A stretch of 64,000 bases of DNA from Pelecanus crispus (Eukaryota; Chordata; Aves; Pelecaniformes; Pelecanidae), in contig NC_134675.1 in assembly GCF_030463565.1 (NCBI RefSeq), positions 9,631,862-9,695,861 on the forward strand, written 5' to 3'. How positions within the stretch are numbered: position 1 is the first letter of the stretch; every line of letters starts with the position of its first letter. Shown piece by piece: positions 30,286 through 41,202 of the stretch. The notes beneath the pieces were generated by a model that saw only the letters and a list, made by a program, of their open reading frames with translations, ran no database searches and was not told where the DNA came from. The position numbers and the translations under genes were made by a program.

Positions 30286-31014
30286 GGGTTTCTACATCAT
30301 GCTACCCAGCAATGCCAGCACCAGAATCTTCCCACAAAACACCAGCTCAAACTTCACCATATATCTGGTGAGGCTCCTGGAGCTCTCAGGCACGTGGGGG
30401 CTGGCAGAAATACAGTACCTGCACAGCTGGAATAACATCAATGAAGACACAGCCTTTCAAATAGCACTGCAGGGCAGTATACTTTGTGGAAAGGCTATTA
30501 TCCATCCCTCCCCATGTGGATGGAACATATGAAACATGTTGTTAACCCCCACATCAAAGCTTCAACTGTTGACTCTCCAGGCACAGGCCTGGTCTACAAC
30601 CCTGTCATAAGGAAAACAAAGCTCAAAATGGATGAAAACCCTTACAGTTTTTCTAGGACAGAGGATCTGGAACACATTTTGGTGGCTTCTCCAGGGGTTG
30701 TTGCTAAAAAAATTCCCTTTATGGTGTAGACTACCAAAGGGTTTAACTCGCTCTACCTCTGCACAGCTTTTGTACAGCACCAGCTTGTTGAGGACATTTT
30801 GGTTCCATTATTGTGCTGTGTCCTGACTGGCAGTAATAACTATGAGACCATTATGGTGACGTATGATAAGCCACACTACATGCCAGTAAACCACCAGCAC
30901 ATTGACACCGTCAGAACTGAAACAAAGACTGACCAGAACAAGCATGTCTCGTTTCACTTTGGGAAGGTGATTGTGAAGCTGCATCTCTGGACCAGGAAGC
31001 CTCTGATATTTTAA
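30286..31014 (+). pseudogene. Polinton minor capsid (penton-like) protein
   Basis: It opens with the block L-P-S-N-A-S near 30300, then G-L-A-E-I-Q-Y (about 30400), which is typical of the Polinton minor capsid N-terminus. It continues in shifted frames (30484-30729, then 30840-31014), with H-I-D-T-V near 30900. At least three frameshifts and stops break it. In Polintons this single-jelly-roll protein forms the capsid vertices. Assigned from recognisable blocks and position after integrase. Confidence 0.75.
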
Positions 31015-31029
31015 GAAACGACGTCAAAA

Positions 31030-31554
31030 TGGTAGTGGTGAAGAATTATGGGGACCTGTCCTTGTACGTGAATTATTAGAGAGCCCAGGCCAGCAATGGT
31101 CTCCCTGCTCTTCAAGGCATTCCTGTGATGAGTGGGTTGAGTATTGGAGATATAATTTGTAGTCTGTTTAGAAAGGTCATCCCACTTTTGAAAAGGGGTT
31201 TGGAAATTGTTAAGCCACATGTTAAAAGCACCACTCAAGATATTGCAAAAAAAAAAAAAATTGGGCATTTTTCCAAGACTGTCCTGGACAAGTTGGAAAC
31301 GCTGGCACATCAGGAGGGCTAAGGGATCTTTTATATTCAATGAAAAAACCTTACAAGAGAGAGAGACATGTCATACCCCCAGAGGAAAGGTCTGCCCCAG
31401 CCCTTTAAAAGAAAAAGGATAGGGGGTGCCAGACAACAGTCTGACCAGGACAAGAAGAAGAAAAAGAACAAATCAGGCAGAAAGGTGCAAAAGAAACAGA
31501 AAACCCAGAGAAAGAGGGTCCATTCTACTGCTAGAAAAGGAAATATATTTTAAA
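31030..31554 (+). pseudogene. Polinton basic core/membrane-active-like protein
   Basis: It starts at an ATG and has an in-frame TAG at about 31078. It holds a hydrophobic or amphipathic segment (about 31135-31200) followed by a Lys-rich stretch. A run of 13 A at 31247 and later indels shift the frame. The last part is a strongly basic K/R tail ending at TAA about 31551. Its place between minor and major capsid genes, plus the helix-then-basic layout, suggest an adenovirus pVI/pX-like protein; this is inference. Confidence 0.5.
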
Positions 31555-31666
31555 AGGGATGGCTTTCGTTTATGGCTGCTCAGAAGAATGTGCCAAATCC
31601 AAGATGGATCTGTTTGAAGTGTCCCCGATGCGGACCAGCATCGAGGAAGGCCTGTTTACTGAGGTG

Positions 31667-32084
31667 CCTTCCTGTTTTAATTTCTCCACTTCTTGTTTCT
31701 TTCTCCTGCTGTAAAATGTTCTTCTGAACTTTTTTGTACAAACTGATTTTAATTCGGGAGGCTTTAGCATGCCTGGGCCCAACCTTGCATCCACAGGCCA
31801 AATGTCTGTGGAATTTGACTCGGCATAGTGTGCTGAAGAGGCTCTGGAACCAGGCAAACAGAGCAGGGATATAGGCAGGAAACTCACAGAGTTATCTACA
31901 TGTAGCACAAGTGTAAATGTTAAGAAAGTTAATCATCTGAATCTGAGAAATTGCCAACCCCCTCCTTCTGCAGGACGACAACATGGAAATGTGTGTGTTT
32001 AATGTAATGTTATGTATGCAAAATGCACCATTTGAGGGATGGATGGGTTTTTTCCTGGTGATCACTGTGTATATTGGGCATAAC
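31667..32084. other. Segment inserted in the capsid gene; antisense Lys-rich frame
   Basis: About 420 bases do not continue the capsid. On the minus strand, 31580-31801 is open and Lys-rich with a coiled-coil-like stretch (K-K-V-Q-K-N-I-L). It might be an inverted Polinton piece or an unrelated insert; I do not recognise it. Confidence 0.35.
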
Positions 32085-32640
32085 TGGCAGGGTTTTGGTA
32101 GTGGGGGGAGCTGCAGGGGTGACCCGTGTGGGAGGAGGTCATGGACTGCCCTGTGCCAGTCACAGCTGTTTCCAGCTGGCTTGGCAATGGATGACACTGA
32201 CCCACTGCACACCAAAACTTCAACCAATCAGAGGAGCCTGCAGTGCCTCTACTCAAACATATTTAAGAAAGGGTGGAACCAGCTAGGCGAAGGAGGCACA
32301 AAAGGAGATGAAGGAGGAGATACGCCTCTGAGGGGACTATGGCCAGTGGAGAAGCCACACCAGAGCAGAAAAAATGAGTAAGAAGCAAGGAGCAGCAGAA
32401 AGAAACTGCTATGCCCTGACCTCAACCTCTTGTGCCGCCCATTGACTCACCAAAGGGACTAACTGTAACCTGTGATGAAAGCAAGGGGAGTGGAAACTAG
32501 GAAGAGGGGAGGAGAGATGTCTAGACTGAAGTTGAACCTGAGAAGGGGGAGGAAAGGTGTTTCCCTTAAATGCTTGTTTAATTGTTTGTTTCTCAATACC
32601 TGGATCAGTAATTAAAAGTTTATGTTAATTGCCAATTGCT
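32085..32640 (+). repeat. LTR-D copy inside Polinton capsid gene
   Basis: It shows the LTR-D layout: GGTTTTGGTAGTGGGG start, CAACCAATCAGAGG (CCAAT box), ACATATTTAAGAAAGGG promoter box, a GC-rich middle, and ATTAAAAGTTTATG near the end. It is truncated at its 3' end. Confidence 0.7.
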
Positions 32641-32651
32641 TTGTGTGTAAA

Positions 32652-32883
32652 TGGCAAGGTTGGGGGGGGGACGGGCGCTGCAGGCGTGGCCTCTGTGGGA
32701 GGAGGCCAGGGGCTGCCCTGTGTCTGGGACAGCCGGTTCCAGACAGCTCAGCAACAGGCCAAAGCTGAGCCCATCAGTGAAGTTTGTGGCACCTCTGTGA
32801 AAAAAATATTTAAGAAAGGGCAGTAAATACTGAGGGGGAAAGAACACAGAGAGGAGGAGGGAAAGAAAGAGAGGAGCCAGCTG
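32652..32883 (+). repeat. Second, truncated LTR-D copy
   Basis: It repeats the first 230 bases of LTR-D (GGGCGCTGCAGGCGTGGCC to TTTAAGAAAGGGCAG and the GAGAGGAGC region). It then stops abruptly where the capsid reading frame resumes. Confidence 0.7.
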
Positions 32884-33885
32884 GACATTACGCTGGGGGA
32901 CCAACTGATAAGCCAGAGCAACAACTGCTACCCCTACCGTGCCTTCATTGAGTCACTTCTCAGTTACAGCTGTGACACGCTGTCCACACACTTCTCCGTA
33001 GGGCTGTTCTACAGAGACACAGCCGGGCAGCAGGAAGTGGTCATGCTGGATGGTATAGGTAACCAGAGGTTTAAGCAACGCTCGGCTCTGAAGGCCCAGC
33101 GTAGGAGGATTGAGCTATTTGGAACCCTCCAAACCCTCTGTTCTTTCAAGACAAGCTTTTGTTGAACAACACAGAATAAAAATTAAGCTGACACGCAGCA
33201 AAGACAGCTTTTGTTTGATGAGCTCCCTGGCAGCAGGAGCCTGCAAGCTGGTTATTACCTCTGCCTCACTGTTTGTGAAGAAGGTGCAGGTGGCTCCCAG
33301 GGTGCATTTGGAACATGCTGAGGCTTTACTTATGGCCAACGCTAAATACCCAGTGATCCAGGTGGGCATGAAAGTGTTCAGCATACCAACCGTCAGCCCT
33401 GTCAGAAACCAGGAAAATTTGTTTCTGGGACAACTGCGCGAGCTTGTTGTTATTGGGTTTGTAGATAACGACGCTTTTAGCAGCAATTATACGAAGAACC
33501 CTTTCCACTTTAAACATAATGATATAAATTTTGTGGCCCTCTATGTGGATAGTGAATGAACCTGGTGAAACCGCTGCAGCCTGATTTTGAGAATGGCTGC
33601 TGTGTGAGAGAATACATGCAGCTTGTTCAGACAACTGGCAGCCATATGAAAGACCATTCCCTGTTGTTGACAGGAAAGAGTTTGCTACACTCTGTTCGCC
33701 TTCGACCTGTCTCCACACCAGGAATGTGCTGATCACGATTCCCTAATTAAAACAGGAAACCTGAGAGAAGAAATACAGTTTGCAGGGGCCTGGACCACTG
33801 CCATCGATACGACTGTGTATGGTGAATTTGACAAAATCACAGAAATAAACCAGAGGAGCCGTGTGCTTTTCAACCACATGTGAAG

Positions 33886-34062
33886 ATGTACATCGAACAG
33901 CTTTCCTGTTTCTTTTCAGCAGACCCTAATGCCAGAGAAGCATTTCTAGGCATGTACCCGAGCAACTGACTCCCTAGGGCCCTGTTTCTCCAAGACCAGC
34001 AAGTACGATTATGAATAGGCATCCACATAACCAACCTGGAGCGTGTAAGGGTATGAGGAAGG
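33886..34062 (+). pseudogene. Polinton adenain-like cysteine protease, N-terminal fragment
   Basis: Starting at ATG 33886, the block A-F-L-G-M-Y-P-S-N is followed by TGA and, after a frameshift, N-R-H-P-H-N-Q-P-G near 34011-34040. That resembles the degraded substrate-groove motif upstream of the catalytic His of adenovirus-type proteases. It is cut by the LTR-C element, so the catalytic His and Cys are absent. Position directly after the major capsid supports the call. Confidence 0.6.
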
Positions 34063-36660
34063 AGTGTCTGCTCCTTTAAGGGTATCTGGTCAAGGACCTT
34101 TTTCAATGCAAAAAGGGATAATAAGTAAAGGAAGAAGCCATAAACAAGAACATAGAGAGACACAAACCTGACTGACAAATGATAAAGGAGATCCTGATAA
34201 GAACAAACCTGTTCAGTCCCACAAATCAGCGAGGATATGTGGATTGTCAGAATGTTTATTTTTTTCAGTAAGATTAAACAACTAAGTACCTTGCCAAATT
34301 GGGAGGATAAGGAAAGGGAGGGAGACAAACACACAGAGACATAAAACCTGACCAATTAGCTTTAAGACAAAGAGGCTGGTCAGTACGCTTGTCTAGCTGA
34401 GCCCTGCACTTGATCACCACAGTCTGTCCTATCTTATTAAATACTTTCTTAACTATCTCTCTGCGTAATCTCACTCTCTAGCCCATGTGTACGTGTGCTG
34501 CAAGGAGTAAGTGCCAGCTCCTGGTGAGACCTCTGTGTCAGTGGGTTTAGTGCCAGCTACTGGAGTCAGACCGGGGAGTATAGGTGCCCCTGGCCTGTGG
34601 TGTCAGCTACTGGAGTGAGTGAGGGTCTCAGCATCAGTAGTTGGAGGGGCCAGAGCTCTCTGGATTGTTGTGGGTCCTACAGACTTTGTACCCAGAGTGT
34701 CAGCTACTGGAGGGACTGGTGTGAGTGGATTTTGTGCCAGTTACTGGAGTCAGACTGGGGTGTAGGTGCCCCGGGGCCTTTGGTGTCAGCTACCGGAGTG
34801 AGTGGGGTCCCAGTACCACCTACTGGAGAGGGTGGGTGTCTCGGCCACCAGCCGCTGGGTTCGGAATGGTATGTCCCCCAAAAAATAGCTACTGGGGGGA
34901 GGCAAGTGAGGTGCTCAGCACCAGCAGCTGCAGCGGGGCCATGTGCCTGGTGCCAGCTGGTAGGAGGGGCCGAGTTGTATTGGGTTTGCGTGGTAAGGTT
35001 TTTGGTAGCGGGGGGGCTACAGGGGTGGCTTCTGTGAGAAGCTGCTAGACGCTTCCCCTATGTCCAATAGAGCCAATGCCAGCCGGCTCCAAGACGGACC
35101 CACTGCTGGCCAAGGCCGAGCCAATCAGCGACGGTGGTAGATAACATGTTTAAGAAGGGGGGGGGGGGGGGCACCCACAGGGACACAAACTGCAGCTGGA
35201 GTGAGGAGTGAGAATATGTGAGAGGAACAACTCTGCAGACACCAAGGTCAGTGCAGAAGGAGGAGGAGGAGGAGGTGCTCCAGGTGCGGAGCAGAGATTC
35301 CCCTGCAGCCCCTGGTGCAGCCCATGGCAAGGCAGCTGTGCCCCTGCAGCCCATGGAGGCCCACGGGGTAGCAGAGGTCCACCTGCAGCCTGGGGAGGAC
35401 CCCATGCCGGAGCAGGGGGATGTGCCCGGAGGAGGCTGTGACCCCGTGGGAAGCCCGCGCTGGAGCAGGCTCCTGGCAGGACCTGTGGAGAGAGAGGAGC
35501 CCACACTGGAGCAGGTTTGCTGGCAGGACCTGTGACCCCGCGGGGGACCCACGCTGGAGCAGTCTGCTCCTGAAGGGCTGCACCCCATGGAAGGGACCCA
35601 CGCTGGAGCAGTTCGTGGAGGACTGTCTCCCGTGGGAGGGACCCCACGCTGGAGCAAGGGAAGAGTGTGAGGAGTCCTCCCCTTGAGGAGGAAGGAGCTG
35701 CAGAGACGACGTGTGATGAAGTGACCGCAACCCCCGTTCCCCGTCCCCCTGCGCCGCTCGGGGGGAGGAGGGAGAGAAAAATTGGGAGTGAAGTTGAGCC
35801 CGGGAAGAAGGGAGGGGTGGGGGGAAGGTGTTTTAAGCTTTGGTTTTATTTCTCATTACCCTACTCAGTTTCGATTGGTAATAAATTAAACTGATTTCCC
35901 CAAGTCGAGTCTGTTTTGCCTGTGATGGTAATTGCTGAGTTAGGCCAAGGCCGAGCCAATCAGTGACAGTGGTAGCACTTCTGTGATAACATATTTAATG
36001 TCTGTATCTTCCCCAAACCAGGTGTATGTGTGGGTGTGCATGTGTATTTGCTAGCAATCTTCAGCCTGGACCAGTCGGTGAGTTGGAGACCCTGGGTCCA
36101 GGCGGGGGGATCAGGTGGGCGGAGGGTCCGTGCTGATATCCGTGGGGACCCATGAGTGTAGAGTCCCTGTGGGACGAGTGTGTGAGTGCTGTGTGTTTGC
36201 AGCAAGCATCAAGCTGGACTAGCCGGCGAGTAGGGGACCCGTGGGGCAGGTTAAGAGGGCCTGGGATCCAGGCAGTGGTACCAGACAGAGGGGTCTGTGT
36301 CGGTACTTGGGGGATCTGCAAATGTGTGTGTGCTTGTGAATCTAGAGAATCTAGAATCTTTTGTTTAATGTGAGTCCTATATGCAGGTGCTGTTGAAGGC
36401 AGTGCCTTGTCTGTGGCAGTCTGTGAAACCATCTGTGTCAGTGTCCTGTGTGTGTCCTTTATGTGTCTCTGTGTGTCTTTCTGGGAATATATGCACTCAG
36501 CTTTGCTACTGGCTGAACATGCAAATGGGAAAGCAGCTGCAGCATCCCTCAGCCTGGGCAGAGACCTCGGGTCCCCAGGCGCGCCAGGCTGGGCTCCAGC
36601 GGCTGGGCAGGAGGGGTCCTGGACAGCAGCTGCTGGAGGAGGCGGCCACTCTTAACAACC
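34063..36660 (+). mobile_element. LTR-C element, plus strand, split by LTR-D
   Basis: The LTR part (34063-34505) has CTTATTAAATACTTTCTTAAC and is the inverse of 25640-26185. The leader follows in two parts: 34506-34987 (repeats of GTGCCAGCTACTGGAGT) and 36000-36660 (from TGTCTGTATCTTCCCC). These are contiguous in the minus-strand copy at 25.3 kb, so the LTR-D block between them is a later insertion. Confidence 0.7.
34988..35999 (+). repeat. LTR-D insertion in the LTR-C leader
   Basis: It begins TTTTTGGTAGCGGGG, with GAGCCAATCAGCGACG (CCAAT box), ACATGTTTAAGAAGG, a poly-G run, a 600-bp GC-rich body with GCTGGAGCAG repeats and AATAAATTAAACTG near 35880. After GTAATTGCTGAG at 35937 it jumps back to an internal piece (GGCCGAGCCAATCAGTG) of the same LTR. 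The same GC-rich body lies in both palindrome arms. Confidence 0.7.
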
Positions 36661-37055
36661 CTTAACAGAGAGCACTGGCTAGCAAATCTCCTGGTAGATC
36701 AGAACTGCACAGTTTATTGGTTCTTAGGGCTACCCTCCAACAGCACTCTTTCCTGTAAGAATCATGTCCTTTTTAAAATGCAATGCTACGGACATCACTT
36801 TCCAGAAGAAGCAACTGCAGCATCCCCTCTCTACGGCCTGCGTATACCGCTGTGTCTTTTTCCTACATCACCATAACAAGGGACTGTTGAACAGCTTTAT
36901 AAAACTGTATTCTAACAATTTAGTACAAAATGACCATCTGGTGATGCATTTTGTAAAATATGAATATGGAGCTTTCCCCATTACCGGGGCTACTCAAACT
37001 ATCTTTCACAAGAACCAGACCTGCATCTTTTGTAATGATTTTCATAAATGTATGT
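36661..37055. other. Unclassified DNA
   Basis: It contains an open frame from 36764 with no recognisable domain; I would not call it a gene. Confidence 0.35.
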
Positions 37056-37310
37056 GGTGGGTTGACCCCGGCCAGCAGCTAAGCACCACACAGCCGCTTG
37101 CTCACAGTGGAACAGGAGAGAGAATCAGAAGAGCAAAAGCTGAAAGCTCGTGCATTGAGATAAAGACAGTTTAATAAATGAAGGAAAGGGGGGGGGGGGG
37201 GGAACCCCAAAAACCTGAAGTGATGCAAAGGCAATCAGTCACCACCTCCCACAAGTAGACCGATGCCCTGTCAGTCTCTGAGCAATGGCTACCACCCAGA
37301 CCAACTGGCA
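37056..37310 (-). repeat. LTR-A fragment, minus strand
   Basis: It reads GTGGTGGGTTGACCCCGG, the reverse ATTAAACTGTC region, a poly-G run, then GTCACCACCTCCC and CCGATGCCCTGTCAG as in the reverse of the ERVL LTR at 48.7 kb. It is truncated at the U3 side. Confidence 0.7.
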
Positions 37311-37887
37311 CGGTCCGTTCGGATCGCTCAACTTTACAGGACAATGTACTCCGTAAATTAAACTTTATTTTATAAGCTCACTAGGAAAGAAAACAAATGA
37401 ACACGTCAAACAAGGTCTCAATCCCCTTTGTACAGTGCATGTGAATGCACCAATTCATCACTTCATTAATTCATGAAGTTTCTAACTCACAAGTTCTCTA
37501 ATTCATAACTTGTAACTCGCAACTCAACTCGTAACTCGTGTGCCTATGAGGAAAATAGCTGCCTATCTGACGGTGAGAGTGCTCATTCTTCCTCCTTGGT
37601 CATGGTGCGGGCGTCCCCTGTATCACACCGGGAAGCACAAAAGCTTCAGCAGTCTGGCTGCTGTTGGATCCACTTCAAAAGCTTTTTGGGTAAGCTGACG
37701 TATTTGTACCTTCCAGCTTGGAAGTTTGGTCTATACCATTTCCATAAGTTAATGGATTCTGAAGAAAATGTCAGACAATCAATATGCAAAGATGATGGCT
37801 GCAGGAGACAGCAAGCTGCAGGTGATAATGGCTGCATAGTGACCTTTATACTTTTCTGTCCACCATGTCCTGCCTATGTGTTGCTAT
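37311..37887. other. Unclassified DNA with a degenerate short tandem repeat
   Basis: At about 37445-37545 units like AATTCAT and AACTCGTAACTCG recur imperfectly. No gene is recognised. Confidence 0.4.
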
Positions 37888-38526
37888 CAATTTAAGAAAG
37901 GGCAGTAAACACCGAGGGGGAGAGAACGCTGGAGAGAAGGAAGGAACAGAGAGAGAGGAGGAGGAGGGAACAAAAAGGTCAGAGGAGTAGGAGGTGCTAG
38001 TAGCAGAGCAGATACTTCCCCAAAGGGACTGCGGCCTGTGGATAATCCCAGTGAGAAGGAAATCCACAGTGAGAAGGAAAGAGCACCAGAGAGAAACCGC
38101 TACACCCTGACTGCAACCCCCCCACCTTGAGTTGCTCATTGCCTTACTGAAGGGACTGAGTGTAACCTGCGGTCATAAAAAGGTGGGGGGGGGAGAGGTG
38201 GCTGGAATGAAGTTGAGCCTGGGAAAGTGGGAGGAAAGGTGTTTTCCCAAAGTGTTTAAATGTTTGTCTTCTTTCTTTGTTTCCCAATACCCAAATCAGT
38301 ACTCAGATATTTATGCTAATTGCCCATAAATTAAGTTAATTCCCCCAGTTGAGTCTGTTTTGCCTGCAACAGTACTTGGTAAGTGATTTCCCTGTCTTTG
38401 TTTCAACCCATGAGGTTTTTTCTGCTCCTGTTCCTCCCCCCCACCCCCCTAGGTGCGGGTGTGTGTGTGGGGGTGTGAGTGAGCGGCTGTGTGTGTTCTT
38501 GGCTGCTAGCTAGGGCCAACCTACCA
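37888..38526 (+). repeat. LTR-D copy at outer part of left arm
   Basis: It runs from AATTTAAGAAAGGGCAG through GTCTGTTTTGCCTGC to GGGCCAACCTACCACA. From 38063 on it pairs with 63537-64000 in the right arm. Confidence 0.75.
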
Positions 38527-39782
38527 CAGCAATAAACTAAAATTCAGTGAAATTCCCCAAGTCGAGACTGTTTTGCCTGTGACACCGTGTCATGATCCTT
38601 TCTTGAGGAAAGAGCAATCCAGTTGCCATTAATATTTCTCCTTGATGAGAAACCTGTAGGGCAATGGTGGATGGAACAGCTTGGAAAAGAGCCATCCTCC
38701 TCAAAGATGATTCAATTGCCTCTGTGCAAGTCATGTGATACAACTGATGATCAAACTGTATAACTCACTTAAGGAGTATGTTCAGGAACACCCCGACTAT
38801 TGAACCAGCAAACTGTATTGGTCATAGGGGAGACAAAGGCCCAAGAAAATAGGCCCTCTATGCTCTGCTCCCTGGAAGTTGGAAAAACAGTTACTTAAGA
38901 AATAAACAATTGCAAAAGGATTTCCTCACTTAAAAAGAAAAAATCAATCTATATGGGTCAAGACATCAAAACTCCCATTTATGTTGAAAACCATACCTCT
39001 GGGAGGAAAACAGTACAAGTCTTATCTCCATTACCCTATGAAAGAAAGTAGCATCCATCACTAAGGGGGTGAATGCAGAAAGAAAATGAAGTGATTAAGA
39101 GTTGCTTACAGGAATGGTGAACGGAGATGGAAGAGTTAAATGTTGAGGGGTGGCAGTCAAAGCTCCTGGAGAAGCCATAGCTGATGCATGCTGCCCTGGT
39201 GCAGAGGCTAATCACAAGAATGGGAGAAACAGATAAGAGCCCCAGGAGCACAGTTACAAAACAAAAGGCCTATAAAGTGAAGAGCCAGTATCTTTAATTA
39301 CCAGCAGTGTTATAGGAAACGAGAAAGGGCTGGGAAATGGCCCAAGATGCAGTAAATATCTCTGATTATAAGGCAAATTCAATGTAAAGAAACAGTTCAA
39401 ACTCAAGTAAAAGAAGGATGCAACCTTGAGTAATGAAGGAGAAATTCTAATTGTAACTGCTCAGCAATAGCAATTCGTGACCAAGGAATGATCTGGCATG
39501 GAGGGGAAGAAGGCCCAACTGCAGAAGGGGTTAAACCAACTGGAAGCAGGAATGCCAGAGACTGAACACTCCTTGCAAGGGAGTGGAGTTTCCCTTGGTG
39601 ATGAGATAAGAAACGTTGCAGTATTGTCTTGTAGCGATTGTGGAATGCAGTGCTCAGAGGCCGCTTTTGGTCAACAGAACTGGTGCTGGGGGATGAACTG
39701 AACCCGGGCTAAGGCCCTGATGCTGACACTCACATGATTGGTGCAAGTGTAAGCGTATATAAGGCATTGGCTTGCGACGAAT
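38527..39782. other. Unclassified segment of left arm
   Basis: The first 60 bases are LTR-D-like (CAATAAACTAAAATTCAG, GAGACTGTTTTGCCTGTGAC). The rest has only short open frames on the minus strand (38537-38743, 39036-39251). GCGTATATAAGGCATTGG near 39753 could be a TATA box. It may be internal or LTR sequence of an unrecognised ERV. Confidence 0.4.
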
Positions 39783-41163
39783 TGTGGTGGGTTGACCCTG
39801 GCTGGATGCCAGGTGCCCACCAAAGCTGCTCTATCACTCCCCTCCTCAGCTGGACAGGGGAGAGAAAATATAACGACAAGCTCATGGGTCAAGATAAGGA
39901 CAGGGAGAGATCACTCAGCAATTACCGTTGTTGTCCCAAATAGGGCTCGTTTACCCAGTGTGCAATAAGCCAATCTTCACACACAGAGACAAGACATTAT
40001 TTCATTTCTGCACAGAGATGGGTGCTAGGTGGTAATTCCACAAGTCAGCCTCTATTTATACACATTCATTACCATATTTAATTCCCTAGTACATATGCAG
40101 AGTTACGATTGGTTAAAATCTCTTTGCCTAGTATGTAAATTAGTGAGCATGCTCAGTTGTCCTTCAGTTTGAGTCTGGGGTGTAACTGTGGTAGGGGGCT
40201 CATGAGTCGGTGGTCGCGATCTCCCCCTGCCGGGATTACCTTTCCCCTAATTTCCTTATTGGCAGATCTTAAGCAACTTCTCATGGTTTACTGATCGAGT
40301 CAGTAACACATCACCTAGACTCCTGCTCCCGGACAATCTGTCAACTTAACAAAACCATATTGTATGATTTAGTTAGGGTCACCTTAGACCTCTGCTCTCA
40401 GACAATCTGTTAACTAAGCGGAGTTAGGGTAGGGCTTTACAATGGACATCTATAGCAGCATCAATTTTGGACAACACCGTCATAGGCAAAAAAGACTTGA
40501 CTTGGGGAAAACCAGTTTAATTTATTACCAATCGAAACTGAGTAGGGTAATGAGAAATAAAACCAAAGCTTAAAACACCTTCCCCCCACCCCTCCCTTCT
40601 TCCCGGGCTCAACTTCTCTACCTCCTCCCCCTGAGTGACACAGGGGGACAGGGAACGGGGGTTGCGGTCAGTTCATCACACCTCGCCTCTGCCGCTCCTT
40701 CCTCCTCAAGGGGAGGACTCCTCACACTCTTCCCTTGCTCCAGCGTGGGGTCCCTCCCACGGGAGACAGTCCTCCACAAACTGCTCCAGCGTGGGTCCCT
40801 TCCATGGGGTGCAGCCCTTCAGGAGCAGACTGCTCCAGCGTGGGTCCCCCGCGGGGTCACAGGTCCTGCCAGCAAACCTGCTCCAGCGCGGGCTTCCCAC
40901 GGGGTCACAGCCTCCTCCGGGCACATCCCCCTGCTCCGGCATGGGGTCCTCCCCAGGCTGCAGGTGGATATCTGCTCCCCCGTGGGCCTCCATGGGCTGC
41001 AGGGGGACAGCTGCCTCGCCATGGGCTGCACCAGGGGCTGCAGGGGAATCTCTGCTCCGCACCTGGAGCACCTCCTCCTCCTCCTTCGGCACTGACCTTG
41101 GTGTCTGCAGAGTCGTTCCCCTCACATATTCTCACTCCTCACTACAGCTGCAATTTGTGTCCT
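39783..41163 (-). repeat. LTR-D, minus strand, 5' truncated (left arm)
   Basis: From TGTGGTGGGTTGACCCTGG (reverse of the 3' tip) through the reverse of GTAATTGCTGAG, a nested LTR (39929-40476), the reverse of AATAAATTAAACTGG and the GC-rich body. The 5' part is cut by an A-rich stretch and a CR1 tail. Confidence 0.8.
39929..40476 (-). repeat. Solo LTR (family LTR-F) nested in LTR-D (left arm)
   Basis: The 548-bp element has inverted tips TGTTGTCC/GGACAACA and is flanked by CCGT at 39925-39928 and 40477-40480, a 4-bp duplication as in class I ERVs. On the minus strand it has TGTATAAATAGAGG as promoter box. Confidence 0.88.
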
Positions 41164-41202
41164 GTTGTTTGTTTGGGGTTTTTTTTTGTTTGTTTTTTTT
41201 TT
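41164..41202. repeat. T/G-rich simple sequence next to CR1 tail
   Basis: TTTGTTTG-type run (A-rich in CR1 sense) between the CR1 3' end and LTR-D; mirrored at 60861-60899. Confidence 0.85.

Larger units (their letters stand above)
31559..33883 (+). pseudogene. Polinton major capsid protein (double jelly-roll), split
   Basis: The N-terminus is at ATG 31559-31561 and runs about 36 codons to near 31666, where homology stops. It resumes at 32885 (I-T-L-G-D-Q-L-I-S) and continues to TGA at 33881-33883. Between lie an unexplained segment and two LTR-D pieces, and about 70 residues are missing. Frameshifts occur near 33165, 33558 and 33690, and there is a TGA at 33557-33559. Recognisable late blocks include T-R-S-K-D-S-F-C-L-M-S and F-D-L-S-P-H-Q-E-C. 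The assignment to the hexon-like Polinton capsid is firm. Confidence 0.85.
29630..34062 (+). mobile_element. Polinton/Maverick (adintovirus-like) remnant
   Basis: A run of five same-strand, broken reading frames matches the vertebrate Polinton gene set: chromodomain integrase, minor capsid (penton-like), a basic core-like protein, major capsid and the start of the adenovirus-type protease. Protein-primed DNA polymerase and packaging ATPase are not seen, and neither are terminal inverted repeats. The left end is an ERVL LTR and the right end an LTR-C element. Polintons are large self-synthesising DNA transposons or virus-like elements that once built double-jelly-roll capsids. The relic is riddled with stops, frameshifts and LTR insertions. 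Confidence 0.85.

Noticed and set aside
35058..35730. Long Pro/Gly/Ser-rich frames on both strands (also 40635-41213 and 60850-61428)
   Set aside because: They are repetitive GC-rich LTR-D body (GCTGGAGCAG repeats) with no domain; not a gene.
36764..37174. 136-codon open frame
   Set aside because: It runs into an LTR-A fragment at its end and shows no known domain.
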